Notes: a model not told the origin generated them from the letters alone. Counted from the first letter of the stretch, positions 21,487 through 32,636 are shown. The stretch is 64,000 bases of DNA from Dermanyssus gallinae (GCA_003439945.1 QVRM01002204.1:327001-391000), one strand, 5' to 3'. Program-made: numbers and translations.

Positions 21487-22500
21487 ACTGTCACGTGTCC
21501 GTTTCGATGAGGCCAGGGCGAGACCACCTCAGGAGTGTGCCCCGAACGGAGGCGGCGTTTCCACGTTGTATGTCAAGATCCAGGCGTTGTTTAAGAAAGG
21601 ACGATGACCTGTTATCACCGGATGACAGGTTTAACAAGGTCCCAACTTTGCGGATCAGCTGCTTGGTCCGAACGCCAGGGGCACCCAGGGTTTCAAACGC
21701 GAGAGGGCAAAATTCATGGGGATAGCCGATTGATGAGTATTTTCTCAACTTGTTAGTCTCCGCAAGGTGGGTTGCATAACCAGCTTCGGCTGCGCCGCCA
21801 CCGACCATAGAAGGAGCTAAGGAGTCGGTAACGGTTGCATCCCAAACTAGCATTTTGCCTCGCTCTAATGGTGTGAGTGTCATACCATCTGGACGTTTGC
21901 CGTCCTCCGCGCAGAGGTCTGGGGGTTCAAGAATGCACGGACGACCGCACGACCTAAGGGCTCTGCTAAAGGTCTCATTATAAGCGGCATGTCTCGAGCG
22001 TCGTCCTGCACTAATAATGCACGATAGTCCGTGATGTCCTAGTTTATCGACGGGGTGACCACATTGGCACCGATGAGGGCTAACTATGTCCCTAGTTGTA
22101 AGCCTACTGCTATGCGAATCGACTCGTCATCAAGGAGGGTACCTATGGGGGCACTGGGAAGCGCGTGTAACCAGGCCCCTGAATCCTTGGCGGATACGGC
22201 GTTTAAGCGAGCTCTGGCTGTGTCGTCGGCAGCTTCGTTAAAGAGACGTCGTTGTACCTCGTCGTGCAGAGGGGAACTCCAGTCGCGCTGGGACAGTACG
22301 TTTTCAGGCCTACCCCCACAGCGCGCCTCAAGGTTCTCTTGAAGATGGCCTAAGCGGTTTCTAAACTGGTCGACTCCCGCTGAATCTAAAAGAGCGGTTG
22401 CCCTGTTTTCCGCGCTTAGCATCGACGAGACTATAGCAGGCCCGGCCAGGGTCAGTAAATTTGGTACACCAAGGCCTCCTTTAGAAACAGGTAGTAATGC
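21487..22500 (-). pseudogene. Retroelement C-terminal region with CxC-H zinc motif and PD-D-type endonuclease-like motif
   Basis: On the minus strand the order is: an RT-thumb-like LPVSKGGLGVPNLL (about 22490), then a linker (22422-22084) with SGAWLHALPSAPIG and RIAVGLQLG. After one frameshift near 22085 come HRCQCGHPVDKLGHHGLSC (about 22070) and RSRHAAYNETF. Next is RPDGMTL...LVWDATVTD (about 21905-21835), which resembles a PD-(D/E)XK core, and a tail ending LKQRLDLDIQRGNAASV. This order is that of a widespread invertebrate RT element, but I cannot name the clade with confidence. A single frameshift suggests moderate age. Confidence 0.7.
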
Positions 22501-22539
<39 letters not shown>

Positions 22540-22543
22540 TATA

Positions 22544-23671
22544 TTATATATATATATACAAGTAGTTCAACAAGTTCTTAAAATGAAAACCAAGAATTTT
22601 CCAAATCTTGTTTTTAATTTTTTCTTGTTCGATATACGCCCCGAGAAGCTCAATACACTTTTCCCACCGAGATTTCAGAGCATTTATACCTCTTGAGTAG
22701 AATTCCGCGTCTTTAGACTGAAAATAGGCATTGACAGCAGCCTTAACCTCTTTATTGCTGGAAAAACGCTTTCCATCGAGACTATTCTTCAAAGGTCCGA
22801 AGAGGAAATAATCAGAGGGGGCCAGGTCTGGAGAATAGGAAGGTTGTTCAATAAGTTCGAACCTCAGTTGGGCCAGTTTTGCCGTTGCTTGCCGCGACTT
22901 GTGTGCGGGAGCATTGTCCTGGTGAAACAGGACAACCTTCTTCTGCAAAGCGGGCCGTTTCACGATGAGTTCTTGCTTCAGGCAGTCCAACAGTCTTGCA
23001 TAATATTCTCCCGTGATCGTTTTACCGCTCTCAAGGTAGTCGACCAGAATTATTCCACGTTGGTCCCAAAAAACCGTAGCCATCATCTTTCCGGCCGATG
23101 CCGTTGTCCGCACCCTGTTCGGAGGTTCTTCACCAGGTGCACACGATTGGCGAGATGCTTCTTGGGTCTCGGAAGTGTAGTGATGGACCCAGCTTTCATC
23201 GACGGTCACGAATCTGCGCCAAAAATCCGACGGATTTTTCGACATCTTGGCCAAATTTCGCTGTGAAGCGGAAACACGCGCGTCTTTTTGGCCTTGGTTG
23301 AGCAAATGCGGCACCCATTTTGCTCTGAGCTTTTTCATCTTCAAGTTTTCGTGCAGGATGAAATGCACACTACCCAAACTGATTCCCAAGGCCTCCGCTA
23401 TCTCCCTAATGTTCACTCGCTTATCTGCGGCAACGATTTTCCGCACTTTTTCCACGTTTTCCTCATCAGTTGCCGTTTTTGGGCGTCCTGAACGTAGTTC
23501 ATCCTCGGTGCTCCTGCGACCTCTTTTTAACTCATTAATCCAGTTGGAAACAGTGGCAAAACATGGCGCAGAGTCACCGTACACCTCGTCTAACTCAGTT
23601 TTCACTTGGGTCGCATTCCAACCTTTGAAATAAAAATGCTTGATAACCACTCGAAACTCTTTTTTCTCCAT
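22544..23671 (-). CDS. mariner transposase, uninterrupted, with stop-loss C-terminal extension
   Basis: This is a Tc1/mariner transposase that binds its terminal repeats and cuts and pastes the element into TA sites in the nucleus. The frame starts at MEKKEFRVV (ATG at 23671 on the minus strand). It has two N-terminal helix-turn-helix segments (residues 1-50 and 68-115), a GRPK linker (62-65) and WVPHLLN (119-125). The catalytic Asp are D158 (TVDESW), D252 (HQDNAPAH) and D287 (SPDLAPSDY), with 34 residues between the last two: DD34D. No internal stop or frameshift is visible. Related copies stop at TAA after about 348 residues; here that codon is CAA (plus-strand 22625-22627). The frame therefore runs 27 residues further through the 3' UTR and inverted repeat into the flanking TA tract. 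Activity is possible but unproven. Confidence 0.93.
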   Translation of the reverse strand: MEKKEFRVVIKHFYFKGWNATQVKTELDEVYGDSAPCFATVSNWINELKRGRRSTEDELRSGRPKTATDEENVEKVRKIVAADKRVNIREIAEALGISLGSVHFILHENLKMKKLRAKWVPHLLNQGQKDARVSASQRNLAKMSKNPSDFWRRFVTVDESWVHHYTSETQEASRQSCAPGEEPPNRVRTTASAGKMMATVFWDQRGIILVDYLESGKTITGEYYARLLDCLKQELIVKRPALQKKVVLFHQDNAPAHKSRQATAKLAQLRFELIEQPSYSPDLAPSDYFLFGPLKNSLDGKRFSSNKEVKAAVNAYFQSKDAEFYSRGINALKSRWEKCIELLGAYIEQEKIKNKIWKILGFHFKNLLNYLYIYI

Positions 23672-23843
23672 TTCTCAAAATCACGCCGATACGTTGCACG
23701 GGAAAAGCGATCAAACGAAATCGCAACGGCCAATCACCATAATATTTTGACTGCTAGCATTCGAAAAGTTGCCGTTTCCAATAGCGGTGAAAGCGCGCCA
23801 AAAAGAATTCTGAAAAGCTCATTTTAAGAACTTGTTGAACTAC

Positions 23844-23846
<3 letters not shown>
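22559..23846 (-). mobile_element. mariner (DD34D) transposon, copy 3, the best preserved
   Basis: The element is 1288 bp, bounded by 28-bp inverted repeats (CAAGTAGTTCAACAAG at the plus-strand left end, CTTGTTGAACTACCTG at the right) and flanked by TA on both sides. It differs from the consensus of its own repeat by one base (CAAG versus CAGG). It lies opposite in orientation to the copies at 11753 and 17156. Confidence 0.94.
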
Positions 23847-23879
<33 letters not shown>

Positions 23880-23882
<3 letters not shown>

Positions 23883-24660
23883 GATTCAATGGATGCTGAC
23901 CACCGAGCACTTCAAAAAAACCTTGCAAAAGCAAGACTTCTCTGCGAGCGCTTGGGAACATCCGATGAGACCGCCACACAAGAGACCGACTACTGGTCGC
24001 AACAACTACACGATACATTCGATAGGGCACATTTTAAATACGCACAACGCGTGCCAGATTGGCCAGGGAACGCTCGGGCCACAATAAACGCTGTAGGCAC
24101 GGGTGTCATGCCTGAGATCATGCGCCTGAGACGTTAGCTCATGTCGCTCAGATGTGCGATACAACGCACAAACAAACTATAGAGAGACATGACGACGTCT
24201 GTGATCGCGTGGCGCGTCTTCTCCGCAAGAGGAGTCATGAGGTGGTTCGAGAGCGAGTATTCCGTTGACCAGGCGCACCGGGTCTAATGCCCGACCTCGT
24301 AATAACAACACCTACCGAGGTCTGGGTTTTAGATGCCGAGGTTTGCGGCCCGAACAGAGACTGGCAAGACCGCGGCAGGACAAAATCACCAAATACGACG
24401 TCGAGTTTCTAAGAGCGGCACTCCCCGACCCGCAAAAACCTCGCAGATTCGGATCCATCTCGATGAGTGGTGTATGGGACTCCGAATCTGCGAGTACGCT
24501 CTTGGGGCTTGGTGCCACGAAGAGGAATCTTATGCATATTACCGTCTTAACGTTGCAAGGGACCTTGAAGATATACCGCTTGCACCGAGTCCATAAGAGT
24601 TGGGGCTGCCAACAAGCAAGGTCACGGACAGCTGGATCTTAACTCCACGTGACACCTTTT
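23880..24660 (+). pseudogene. R2/NeSL-like retrotransposon 3' end, second copy
   Basis: It aligns closely with 6300-6905: the RT-tail nucleotides, the CRHGC knuckle and the endonuclease MPDLVITTPTEVWVLD (Lys before PD changed to Met). Unlike that copy it continues past KITKY to the nuclease C-terminus. There GVWDSESASTLLGLGATKR and ITVLTLQG (24460-24560) match the conserved WRG-W-S and T-LQG block of R2-type nucleases. It contains a 9-bp insertion near 24112, an in-frame stop in the endonuclease and several frameshifts, so it is dead. It defines where the chimeric frame at 6569 lost its R2-like part. Confidence 0.78.
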
Positions 24661-24924
24661 TACCACCATTTTTATTAAGGCGAACTGTCGAGTGTGCAAA
24701 CGTACTGTAATTGATTAATACATTATCACAATAGTTTCTATATATATATACTACCGACTGAAGATTAACTTGAACACTTTTTTGACGATAGATAAAATTT
24801 GTTGAAATAATAAATTGGTATTTAAACTGTGGCTTGTTTTGGGCTCACAGATGAACCTGTATTTTGGCGTGGTATGCAAGGTGTTAGCCATTTTTGAAGG
24901 CCGACCAATAGTTGCAGAGGCAAG

Positions 24925-25100
24925 AGGTCAATATCATTGATACATTCGCGACCCGAGAAGACACACAGTTGCATGAGTTCGATCGCCACCGTCGCACGTT
25001 TTTAGCACGTTTTTAGTTGGGGACCGTCCTACGAAGCAATGCAAACTCAAACCCGTGGACGTCAAATGTTGCCTGAGAGTCAGTCCGAAGAAATTTGATA
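24925..25100 (+). mobile_element. tRNA-derived SINE, copy 2, strongly diverged
   Basis: It is recognised by GCGACCCGAGAAGACACA, a B-box-like GAGTTCGATCGCC, then CGTGGACGTCAAATGTTG and GAGTCAGTCCGAAGAAA in the correct order and spacing. It is roughly two-thirds identical to the other copies by eye and therefore the oldest of the six. Confidence 0.65.
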
Positions 25101-25499
25101 TAGTCACATATACGCCTTCCTAACCTCGGGTGGCTTTTGCCGGAGTAGTGACCTCAGTACATAACCAAAATGTAGCTAATTAGAATGTTGTACATACCAT
25201 TAACACCTTACCTGGTTGAAACGAATGCGTCTGTGGACTTGTTTGTTTTTTGTTTTGTTTGGAACTTTCCACCGTCACCTCAAAGACGTGAAAACCCTCG
25301 CCCCAAAAGTCCTCCACGTCGGCAAAAATCCAATGAGACCATCGTCTGGTCAGCGTGCTCAGGGAAAATCTGCTTTCCCAGGTCAGTGTAATAAAATTAC
25401 ATGCAGCGACGGCATATGGAGTACGCCACTCATAATAGGGCATCATTGCTTATACAACTTCCACTTTTCTGGATAACAACGAGAAATGTTGTCTCTTAA
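25101..25499. other. No recognised gene
   Basis: Short overlapping frames with biased composition (FCFVWNFPPSPQRR) show no family resemblance. The longer minus-strand frame is equally unsupported. Confidence 0.35.
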
Positions 25500-25925
25500 A
25501 TTTATAGCAAAAGCAGGCCGACTTCCCTGGTGCTTAATGAGGTTGAAATCACGCTATCAGCCGGTTGTCAGCAGGGGGACGTAGATGTCCTTCTTGCGTT
25601 TAGTTTGCTGCTGCATCCCTGCGCCAAGCAGGTGACATCTAGGGTCTCTTTACTCAACCTACCTCGACAATGGGACTCTTCTTTATAACGAACCCTTGGT
25701 GGCACTTAGAGAGGTTAAGAGTCTAAGAGCGTTCGAGCAATGGAGCGGGCTGCAGCTCAATCATTTTAAATGCGGGCTATTCCTACACGGTTTCGAAGAC
25801 CAAAAGAGACAGCAGGTAATTGCTGAACTTAACAGCAAGCTCCCAGGCATCCTTTTAAAGAACCGGTATAAGCTGGACCTGCTGGGTACGGCGAGGTGGC
25901 CACCTTGGAGGAGACACTAAGCCTA
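25500..25925 (+). pseudogene. Reverse transcriptase fragment of another LINE
   Basis: A degenerate RT motif B (GCQQGDVDVLLAFSLLLHP) is readable near 25567. It is followed after a frame change by a palm/thumb segment, EQWSGLQLNHFKCGLFL (about 25737), the usual G-x-x-(L/I)N-x-x-K-(C/T) block after the YADD motif. The catalytic YADD itself is not recognisable. The clade is undetermined. Confidence 0.5.
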
Positions 25926-26539
25926 CTTTCTGCTCCAGGATGCAATGGGAGTGCGAATAGTCTTGTACGTACTACGGACTTCACCTGCCTTCCTTGTATC
26001 GGCAGAAACTTTGGGCCTCGACGAACAGTTAAGGAGAGAACATCTTCGATCTAAGACTAAGTTGAATCTAAGACTTGAGGATAAGGCATAGGCACAGACA
26101 AGTCTACCAGTATGGCAGGGTGGAATGGTTTTTTTGCTCGGCCACGGACGTTGCCTAGCCAAGCCCACCTTTCTGTGCATTCGTTGTTAAGATAATTCGA
26201 TTGAGGTTGAAGACGCCGCGTCGAGAGCCATTCGAGAGCTTTATCTCGGAATAGAGAAGTAGAGTTGAACAAGTTCGACGAGACCTGTATATTCTGAGTG
26301 CCTTCCACCTCTGGCCTGGTCTTGCGTGTGACAATCGCCACGGCTATACCAGAAACATAGTTCATGTCTATCATCACCTAGTCTGTTAGTGTCAAACACG
26401 AGCTTCCACAAGGAGTACACGGAGTGCATCTGTCGACTGTGTGTACGAAATTTCATGCGTCTGCCTGCCTGCCTGGCCCTTGCAAAGAGATCACTGCACT
26501 GCCTCTCTTGAATAGCATGCCGCGAGCAGCTGCGCATAT
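25926..26539. other. No recognised gene
   Basis: Two overlapping minus-strand frames of about 100 residues (26057-26377 and 26241-26537) have no recognisable domain. This may be decayed LINE sequence continuing into the next block. Confidence 0.35.
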
Positions 26540-27345
26540 GCTCAATATGAGTAAAAATAAATATAATGACGAATAGTGGATAATAGGATCAGTGCCATGG
26601 CAGAACTGCCTCCTAAAGACGACAAATCATAGTCCTTCGATGAAGGGTTGAAATAATATAGCATCGCCCCAGTGGAAATTGTTCTACAAGTAAAGCTGGC
26701 CTTGATACCAACGCTGTCCCCGAGCCTATTCGAATTTTGGTTTGCTGCAAAATCATTTAAGCATGGCTTACTAACTACGACCGCATCAGAGTCTGACACC
26801 TCATACTCTAAAATAGTTGCCTATTATCTAGGCTGGCCTGATTCTAGGCTGGCTCTTCAATGCTCGCGTTCAGATGTCAGGGTCACTCAAGGGCTTTATA
26901 CAATTCATTCTACCCACATTTGAATCATCGAACATAACTAAAACTCTAAGTGAGGTTTTAAAGTACCGGTTTACTCATATTGGCACAGACCAGAACTTAT
27001 ATGCCGGTTGCAAAAATAGCGTCTTTGACAGCTACCGGTCTTGTTATCTGCGTGAAGCACAGTTTGACGGAGTCTTCTTCTGACGGACCGACTCCTCCAT
27101 TTAGCGGGCCGCACTAGTGACTTTTAAGTAGGGACGACTACTGAACCAGGCAGATTTACTCGAACTCCGTGCCAAGGGGCGTCCCAACGATCAGGGATTT
27201 AATGACTGCAGCGTAGGTCAGGGGCGTCCCAACGATCAGGGATTTGATGACTGCAGCGCAGGTCAGGGGCGCCGAGAAAACTACATCGAGCAATGAGCGC
27301 CATCCAACGAGCCAGGACGAGGCTGGTGCGAATGAGTCGACCACC
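26540..27345 (-). pseudogene. Decayed non-LTR retrotransposon fragment (start of copy A)
   Basis: The minus strand around 26540-26900 matches 43680-44300, where an APE-endonuclease-like end is more legible (CIDHIVIASS, LFSDRCPVI). Further along, 27345-27156 contains a repeated SLIVGTPL motif caused by a 45-bp tandem duplication. It is too decayed for a clade call. Confidence 0.45.
27176..27270. repeat. Tandem duplication, 45-bp unit x 2
   Basis: GGGGCGTCCCAACGATCAGG starts at 27176 and again at 27221. The two 45-bp units differ at only two positions, and the third unit start (27266) diverges after six bases. Confidence 0.95.
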
Positions 27346-28229
27346 TCGATATCCGTGGCGTTATCCGAAGCTTCATGCTAGCCTTTTTGCCATCAGCGCC
27401 CTCCGTCTCTTAATTTCACACGCTCGAGAAAGACAATACGCATTTGCGCATACGTGTGTTTGCAGTTTACAGCTAGGTGTTCATCTTGCCCACAGTGTTT
27501 CCGCGTGAGTCTAGTTTGAGAATGAACCGCAATATGGCCAATCCGTAAACATTTGTAAGACGGACTTTGGATATGGGACTTTGTGCGTCAGAAGCTTGTT
27601 CACTCGCACTGATCTCTCTAGGTACTCTACATCCCAAACAACTATATCAGCTGTTAGCGACTGTCAGGGAACTTACCGAATGTTCTACAAATTACCCACG
27701 ACACCCCTAAGTTCGTGCATGTGTTCCGCGTTAGATGTAAGTCAACTAGACCAGCAATAGCAGACTGTCTTAAGAAAATTCTTCCGACGCTGTTTTTTAA
27801 TCTTGTAAGAATACTTTATTATCATGGCTACTTCTAATGCCCTTTGTGCTCTCATCGTCTTATGAGTGCAACTCACAAGACTAACTGAACTTTTCCTCGC
27901 CGATAACTAGGTCAATTATGCATCTATTGCTCTGCCTAGGAAAACAAGCTACAAGCAAACCTGTTTAACGTGTATATCACATCAATTTCGGTCAGGCTCA
28001 ATCAGGGGGACACTTCAAGTGCCGCCAGGTGATCTTCTCGACCAACTCGTTTGCTGCAGACTTTAAGATCATAAAGTTTTTTTTGGGCAAAAAGCAAAAC
28101 GGCCGTATCTGCCCAACTCTACAGCTGCGCATCTCTTGAGAGAATATCGTAGCCTCTGTGCAGTCTCTTGCGTCAAACTCTGCAGGACTAGATTTTACAA
28201 GCTCCATTACGTCCGCGACCACACCCCAG

Positions 28230-28680
28230 CACTAGTGAATCCCAGCCCCAACCTGGACGAAGCGATCTTCTCGGTGGTCGACTCCCGCCCAGCTTAACTT
28301 CAGCCTTATATTCGCTTTTAAGAAAAAGGGGCTTTCGGATACCGGCCTTCCGACACGCACCCCACATGTGCATTACGCGGCAGCTAAGGCCACTAAAACT
28401 ACCACAGAACTCTCAAGATTTCTGCCACGCACACGGGTTGCCAGCGATGACCGGAGATGCCACCTGGCAACTGTAAAAGATACCATTATGCTATACGCAG
28501 CTCCGCTGTGGCAACGTACCGCCACGCGGGTTACGTGCCGGCTGCTCCTGGATAAAACGGCGAGACCGTTGGCCCTTCCTTGGTCTGGGCGTTTTATCCA
28601 GGAGACACCTGAGCTGCCAGAGCGTGCCAAAAGCATCTGTATCGAGTCCTACACTGTCTGCTTCGGGTGTGCGGAAAGGC
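28230..28680 (+). pseudogene. R1-like LINE fragment (post-RT region)
   Basis: The plus frame reads LSRFLPRTRVASDDRRCHLA followed by IMLYAAPLWQ, matching the R1/I-type L-R-L-P-N-x-G-P-x-x-R-R-L-L then S-x-x-L-Y-x-A-P-x-W pattern after the polymerase. Upstream and downstream frames are broken. A striking hairpin (28545-28604) lies inside it. Confidence 0.5.
28545..28604. repeat. 60-nt perfect-stem hairpin
   Basis: CTCCTGGATAAAACG (28545-28559) is exactly reverse-complemented by CGTTTTATCCAGGAG (28590-28604). A further inner AGACC/GGTCT pair can extend the stem. The loop is about 14 nt. Confidence 0.9.
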
Positions 28681-29459
28681 ATTTTTCTTCTTACCCCAAA
28701 AATGGCGGGGGGTTTGCGACATATTGCCTACACTTCCGATTAACAATGACTATCCCCGATATGCATGTGATCCCTGGGATTACTAGAAAACTACTTCAGA
28801 GGACCAGACAAGATACTTTTGGGGATTTTGTCTTTATATACTATATTTTTACTTTCTGTGATTTATTCCAGGTGGGACGTTTTCAGGACTTGTTCGGAAA
28901 TCCTGCAATTTAATGTGGGCTTTCTTTCTGTAACAACAAATCTTTGTGACTGCGTAGAATAGCCAATCACAGATTCTGAGCGCGCAACCGTTGTGTGTCA
29001 TCATCATTGCTCTAATGCGGTATTTGTAGACTCCCGACACACTCGGGAGCGAACAACCCGCAATCTAGCACACACTAGATACTATACAAATACGGCGTAC
29101 TAGTTACCTAGGCCACGCCGCCACGTTTCCTCCTCTGCAAGAATAATAATAATAATATGCGTAGCCATAATCATATCGGATTTTGCAAGCAACCAAGCAA
29201 AAATGGAGGCGGCAGCTCACGCCACCCCGTCGTTTGGTTTTTGGTCTAGTTAGCCAGGTAATTACGTAGAGTTTACGAATGCTTTTAACACTTTGATTCA
29301 TAATTTCCGATTGGAACTCGGGTTTGTCAGGTGTACGACTTTTAGATGTTAGTTGTTTGGTGACAACTTGTGATGCCACGAATCGCCTTGGAGAGACGAC
29401 ACCATAACATGGACGCGGCTGCGCGCACACATACAAGCGCAGCTAGTTATTAACACCGG
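28681..29459. other. No recognised gene
   Basis: There is mixed AT-rich sequence and no supported coding region; a few short AAT repeats lie at 29144-29158. The counterpart in copy B (about 45.4-48.5 kb) is not alignable by eye over most of this stretch. Confidence 0.35.
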
Positions 29460-29819
29460 CCAGGAAAGCGAGGACGTGGTCTACAACTTTGCGAAAGAGA
29501 AGTTGTTGGGAAAAGAGGAGGAAAACAACGTCACAGCGCGTCACAACTGGACTAAGTGAATAGGATAGGCGTGGAAGGACAGAGAGGCGAGAAAGCGAGG
29601 CAGAGGCGAAGAGAAAGTCACGGTTTAGACGGCTTAGCTGGTGTTGGTGGCCCGCTGTTGGTAGCTGGTTGATCGGCTGGTCGATTCTCCTATTCAGTAG
29701 TACAACAGCTGCTTGTGCGTGCTGGTGTGTTGCTGCAGTTGGTCCGCTGTTGTTTTTGTTGTTAGTTTGTCGCAAGTAGTTACTCTTCAAAGTCAACGAT
29801 AAAAACATCAACATTAGTG

Positions 29820-31110
29820 GTAACAACACTCATCACAACGCCCGCAACAACAGCAGCAGCACCCACAATGTCCAAAGCGTCGTCCTCAATGATTGCATCG
29901 TCTACAACATCCACAACGCCCACAACGTCCACAAGACCCACCACATCATCCACAACGGTCAGATTGCTCAAAACGCCTTCAACCATTGTACCACCCACAA
30001 CGCCCACATCACCTACATTATTGCCAACACCTCTATCGATCCCCCCAGCACCTTCGGCAATCACATCGCCCCGCATCGTTCACATCGCCTACATCGACCA
30101 CATCGCCTACATCGCCCGCATCGCCCGCATTGCCCACATCGCCCGCATTGCCCACATCGCCCGCATTGCCCACATCGCCCCGCATTGCCCACATCGCCCG
30201 CATTGCCCACATCGCCCGCATTGCCCACATCGCCCGCATTGCCCACATCGCCCGCATCGCCCACATCGCCCGCATTGCCCACATCGCCCGCATTGCCCAC
30301 ATCGCCCGCATTGCCCACATCGCCTGCATTGCCCACATCGCCCGCATTGCCCACATTGCCCGCATCGCCCACATCGCCCACATCGCCCACATCACCTACA
30401 TCGCCCGCATCGCCCACATCACCCGTATCGCCCACGTCACCCCACAACGCCCACATCGCCCACATCACCGTCTTCATCGATAGCATCGATCGAATCGATC
30501 AAAATGCCCTCACCGATCCCATCGCCCAAAACGCCTCCATATATACCATGGTTTGCTACCCTCACATCACCTACATCGCCCACATCACCTACATCGCCCA
30601 CATCACCTACATCGCCCACATCACCTACATCGCCCACATCACCTACATCGCCCACAACGCCCACATCGCCCACATCACCGTCTTCATCGATAGCATCGAT
30701 CGAATCGATCAAAATGCCCTCACCGATCCCATCGCCCAAAACGCCTCCATATATACCATGGTTTGCTACCCTCACATCACCTACATCGCCCACATCACCT
30801 ACATCACCTACATCGCCCACATCACCTACATCGCCCACAACGCCCACGTCACCCACAACGCTCACATCGCCCACATCACCGTCTTCATCGATAGCATCGA
30901 TCGAATCGATCAAAATGCCTTCTTCGATAGGATCGTTTGAATCGCTCTAAACAATCGCATTTCCCATAAGACCCACATCGCCCACAGCGCCCACAACACC
31001 CACAGCGCCCACAACACCCACAACGCTCACATCGCCCCCATAATCCACATCGCCCACATCGCGCACAACGCCCACATCGCCCAAATGGTTCACAACGCCC
31101 ACAACGCCTT
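29820..31110. repeat. 9/18-bp minisatellite with about 200-bp higher-order repeat
   Basis: The basic unit is CACATCGCC (9 bp), and an 18-bp variant CACATCGCCCGCATTGCC dominates 30110-30360. From 30440 a higher-order unit starts with the block CCGTCTTCATCGATAGCATC at 30468, 30678 and 30879 (spacing 210 and 201 bp), followed by GATCGAATCGATCAAAATGCC. Because 9 is a multiple of 3, several frames stay open on both strands for hundreds of codons (for example 29817-30950 plus, with Thr-Ser-Pro repeats). The longest has no ATG at its beginning and I read it as non-coding. Copy B lacks the array. Confidence 0.92.
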
Positions 31111-31220
31111 TAACACATACAGTGACAACAACAAGCAATTGAATATTAAACGCAAGTATAGTCGATCTAAGTCGAGCTCAACCATCATTCAGGTATGCTA
31201 TGCATTCCCTACTAGCGGCT

Positions 31221-31259
<39 letters not shown>

Positions 31260-31262
<3 letters not shown>

Positions 31263-32066
31263 GGTGTACTGAAAGGTTTTTAAAGCGTGCATGGAATTAT
31301 AGAGCTCGTTAAAGCAAATATTTTTTCCAATAGAACATGGTCTCTGAGAAGTCTTGTTTCGGAGTGAGAGTGAAATTACTACAATTTGTCACACTGGTGT
31401 TTTTGCCCGACATAGGAGCACAAAATGTGCTGTTGCGAGACAACCAGTCCTCCTAGACAGAAACTAAGCACACCTTCGTGTTCCTGATAAAATTCTGCCA
31501 AGGCCGGTCAGAAGACGCAACACGGTCGCTTAGAAGAGAATTCGCCAAAAATGAAGTTCTTTACTAACATTCACGCCCAATAACTTCAAAATCATAACCC
31601 TACAACCACTCACAGCGCTAAAAACGGACATATTCAGCCAATGGGCAATTCAACGGCAATCGTTTTGGTACCAAATATATGTCAAGGCGAGCTGAGGTTG
31701 CGGAGTAATTTCGATTTTTCGGAGGACATGTCCAGATAAAGTGCATGAAAGATGACGCGCTGCGGCTGTCGCGCTACACGTCGGCGGTAGTGAACGTCGC
31801 CACACAGTCATTTTACATGCACTTAACCTGGACATGCCCTCCGAAAAATCGTAATTACTCCGCAACCACAGCTCGCCTTGACATATATTTGGTACCAAAA
31901 TGATCGCCAATGTACTGCCCATTGGCTGAATATGTCCATTTTTAGCGCTGTGAGTGGTTGTAGGGTTATGATTTTGAAGTTATTGAGCGTGAACGTTAAT
32001 AAAGAACTTCATTTTTGGCGAATTCTCTTCCAAGCGACCGTGTCGCGTCTTCAGACCGGCCTTGCA
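31260..32066. mobile_element. Long-inverted-repeat (foldback) MITE, copy 1, right end truncated
   Basis: It begins CAGGGTGTACTGAAAGG after a TA tract. The left arm (31260-31720) is mirrored by a right arm (31790-32066): TTTGGTACCAAATATATGTC versus GACATATATTTGGTACC, and CGGAGGACATGTCC versus GGACATGCCCTCCG. The right arm stops about 240 bp before the outer end would be reached and joins a fragment related to 60665-60940. There is no transposase frame. Confidence 0.82.
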
Positions 32067-32589
32067 TTGCCCAGGTTATGTAAATTATAAACATAGATAT
32101 CACAACTAGTGGTTCTTTCACATCACTAGATTTTCTCTCATCTTGCTAGTTCAGCTATTAACTGAACTGCTGCGGCGTAGTATTTATCGTAATGGTCCCG
32201 CACCTACAACACTTCTAAGAATCGTGGAATTCTTGCGTGCTGCAAACACACATGATAAAACCCGTGGGCTGCAAACGCCGTAGTTAGATGTTTATTTTTC
32301 CTATCCGGCTGCTCGCCAGGTCGTACTTTTCATCGCTACCGTAGTGTATATTCCTATGTCGAAGCCCTTTAATTTCTCCGTCTACTTCATAGGGTAGGCC
32401 TCAAACGCTCTCGTCCCAAGTAAAGCCCATCGTAGTTGTATTTCCCGTGTCATTTGAGTCCTCCCTATAAGATACGAAATATTCTATTTCTACAAGAATT
32501 AGCTAACCCCAAAACCCGCTTCACGAAAAAAATAGGACGAAAAATCTAACTCTAACTAGTAACTGTAGATCTGTCTGCCCTAGTTCGCT

Positions 32590-32636
<47 letters not shown>

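Noticed and set aside
29817..30950. A 377-codon Thr/Ser/Pro- and His/Ile-rich frame as a secreted mucin-like or repeat protein gene
   Set aside because: Its openness follows from a 9-bp repeat period. It has no ATG at its start, one extra C (near 30179) switches the repeat phase, and several other frames on both strands are equally open. Copy B lacks it.
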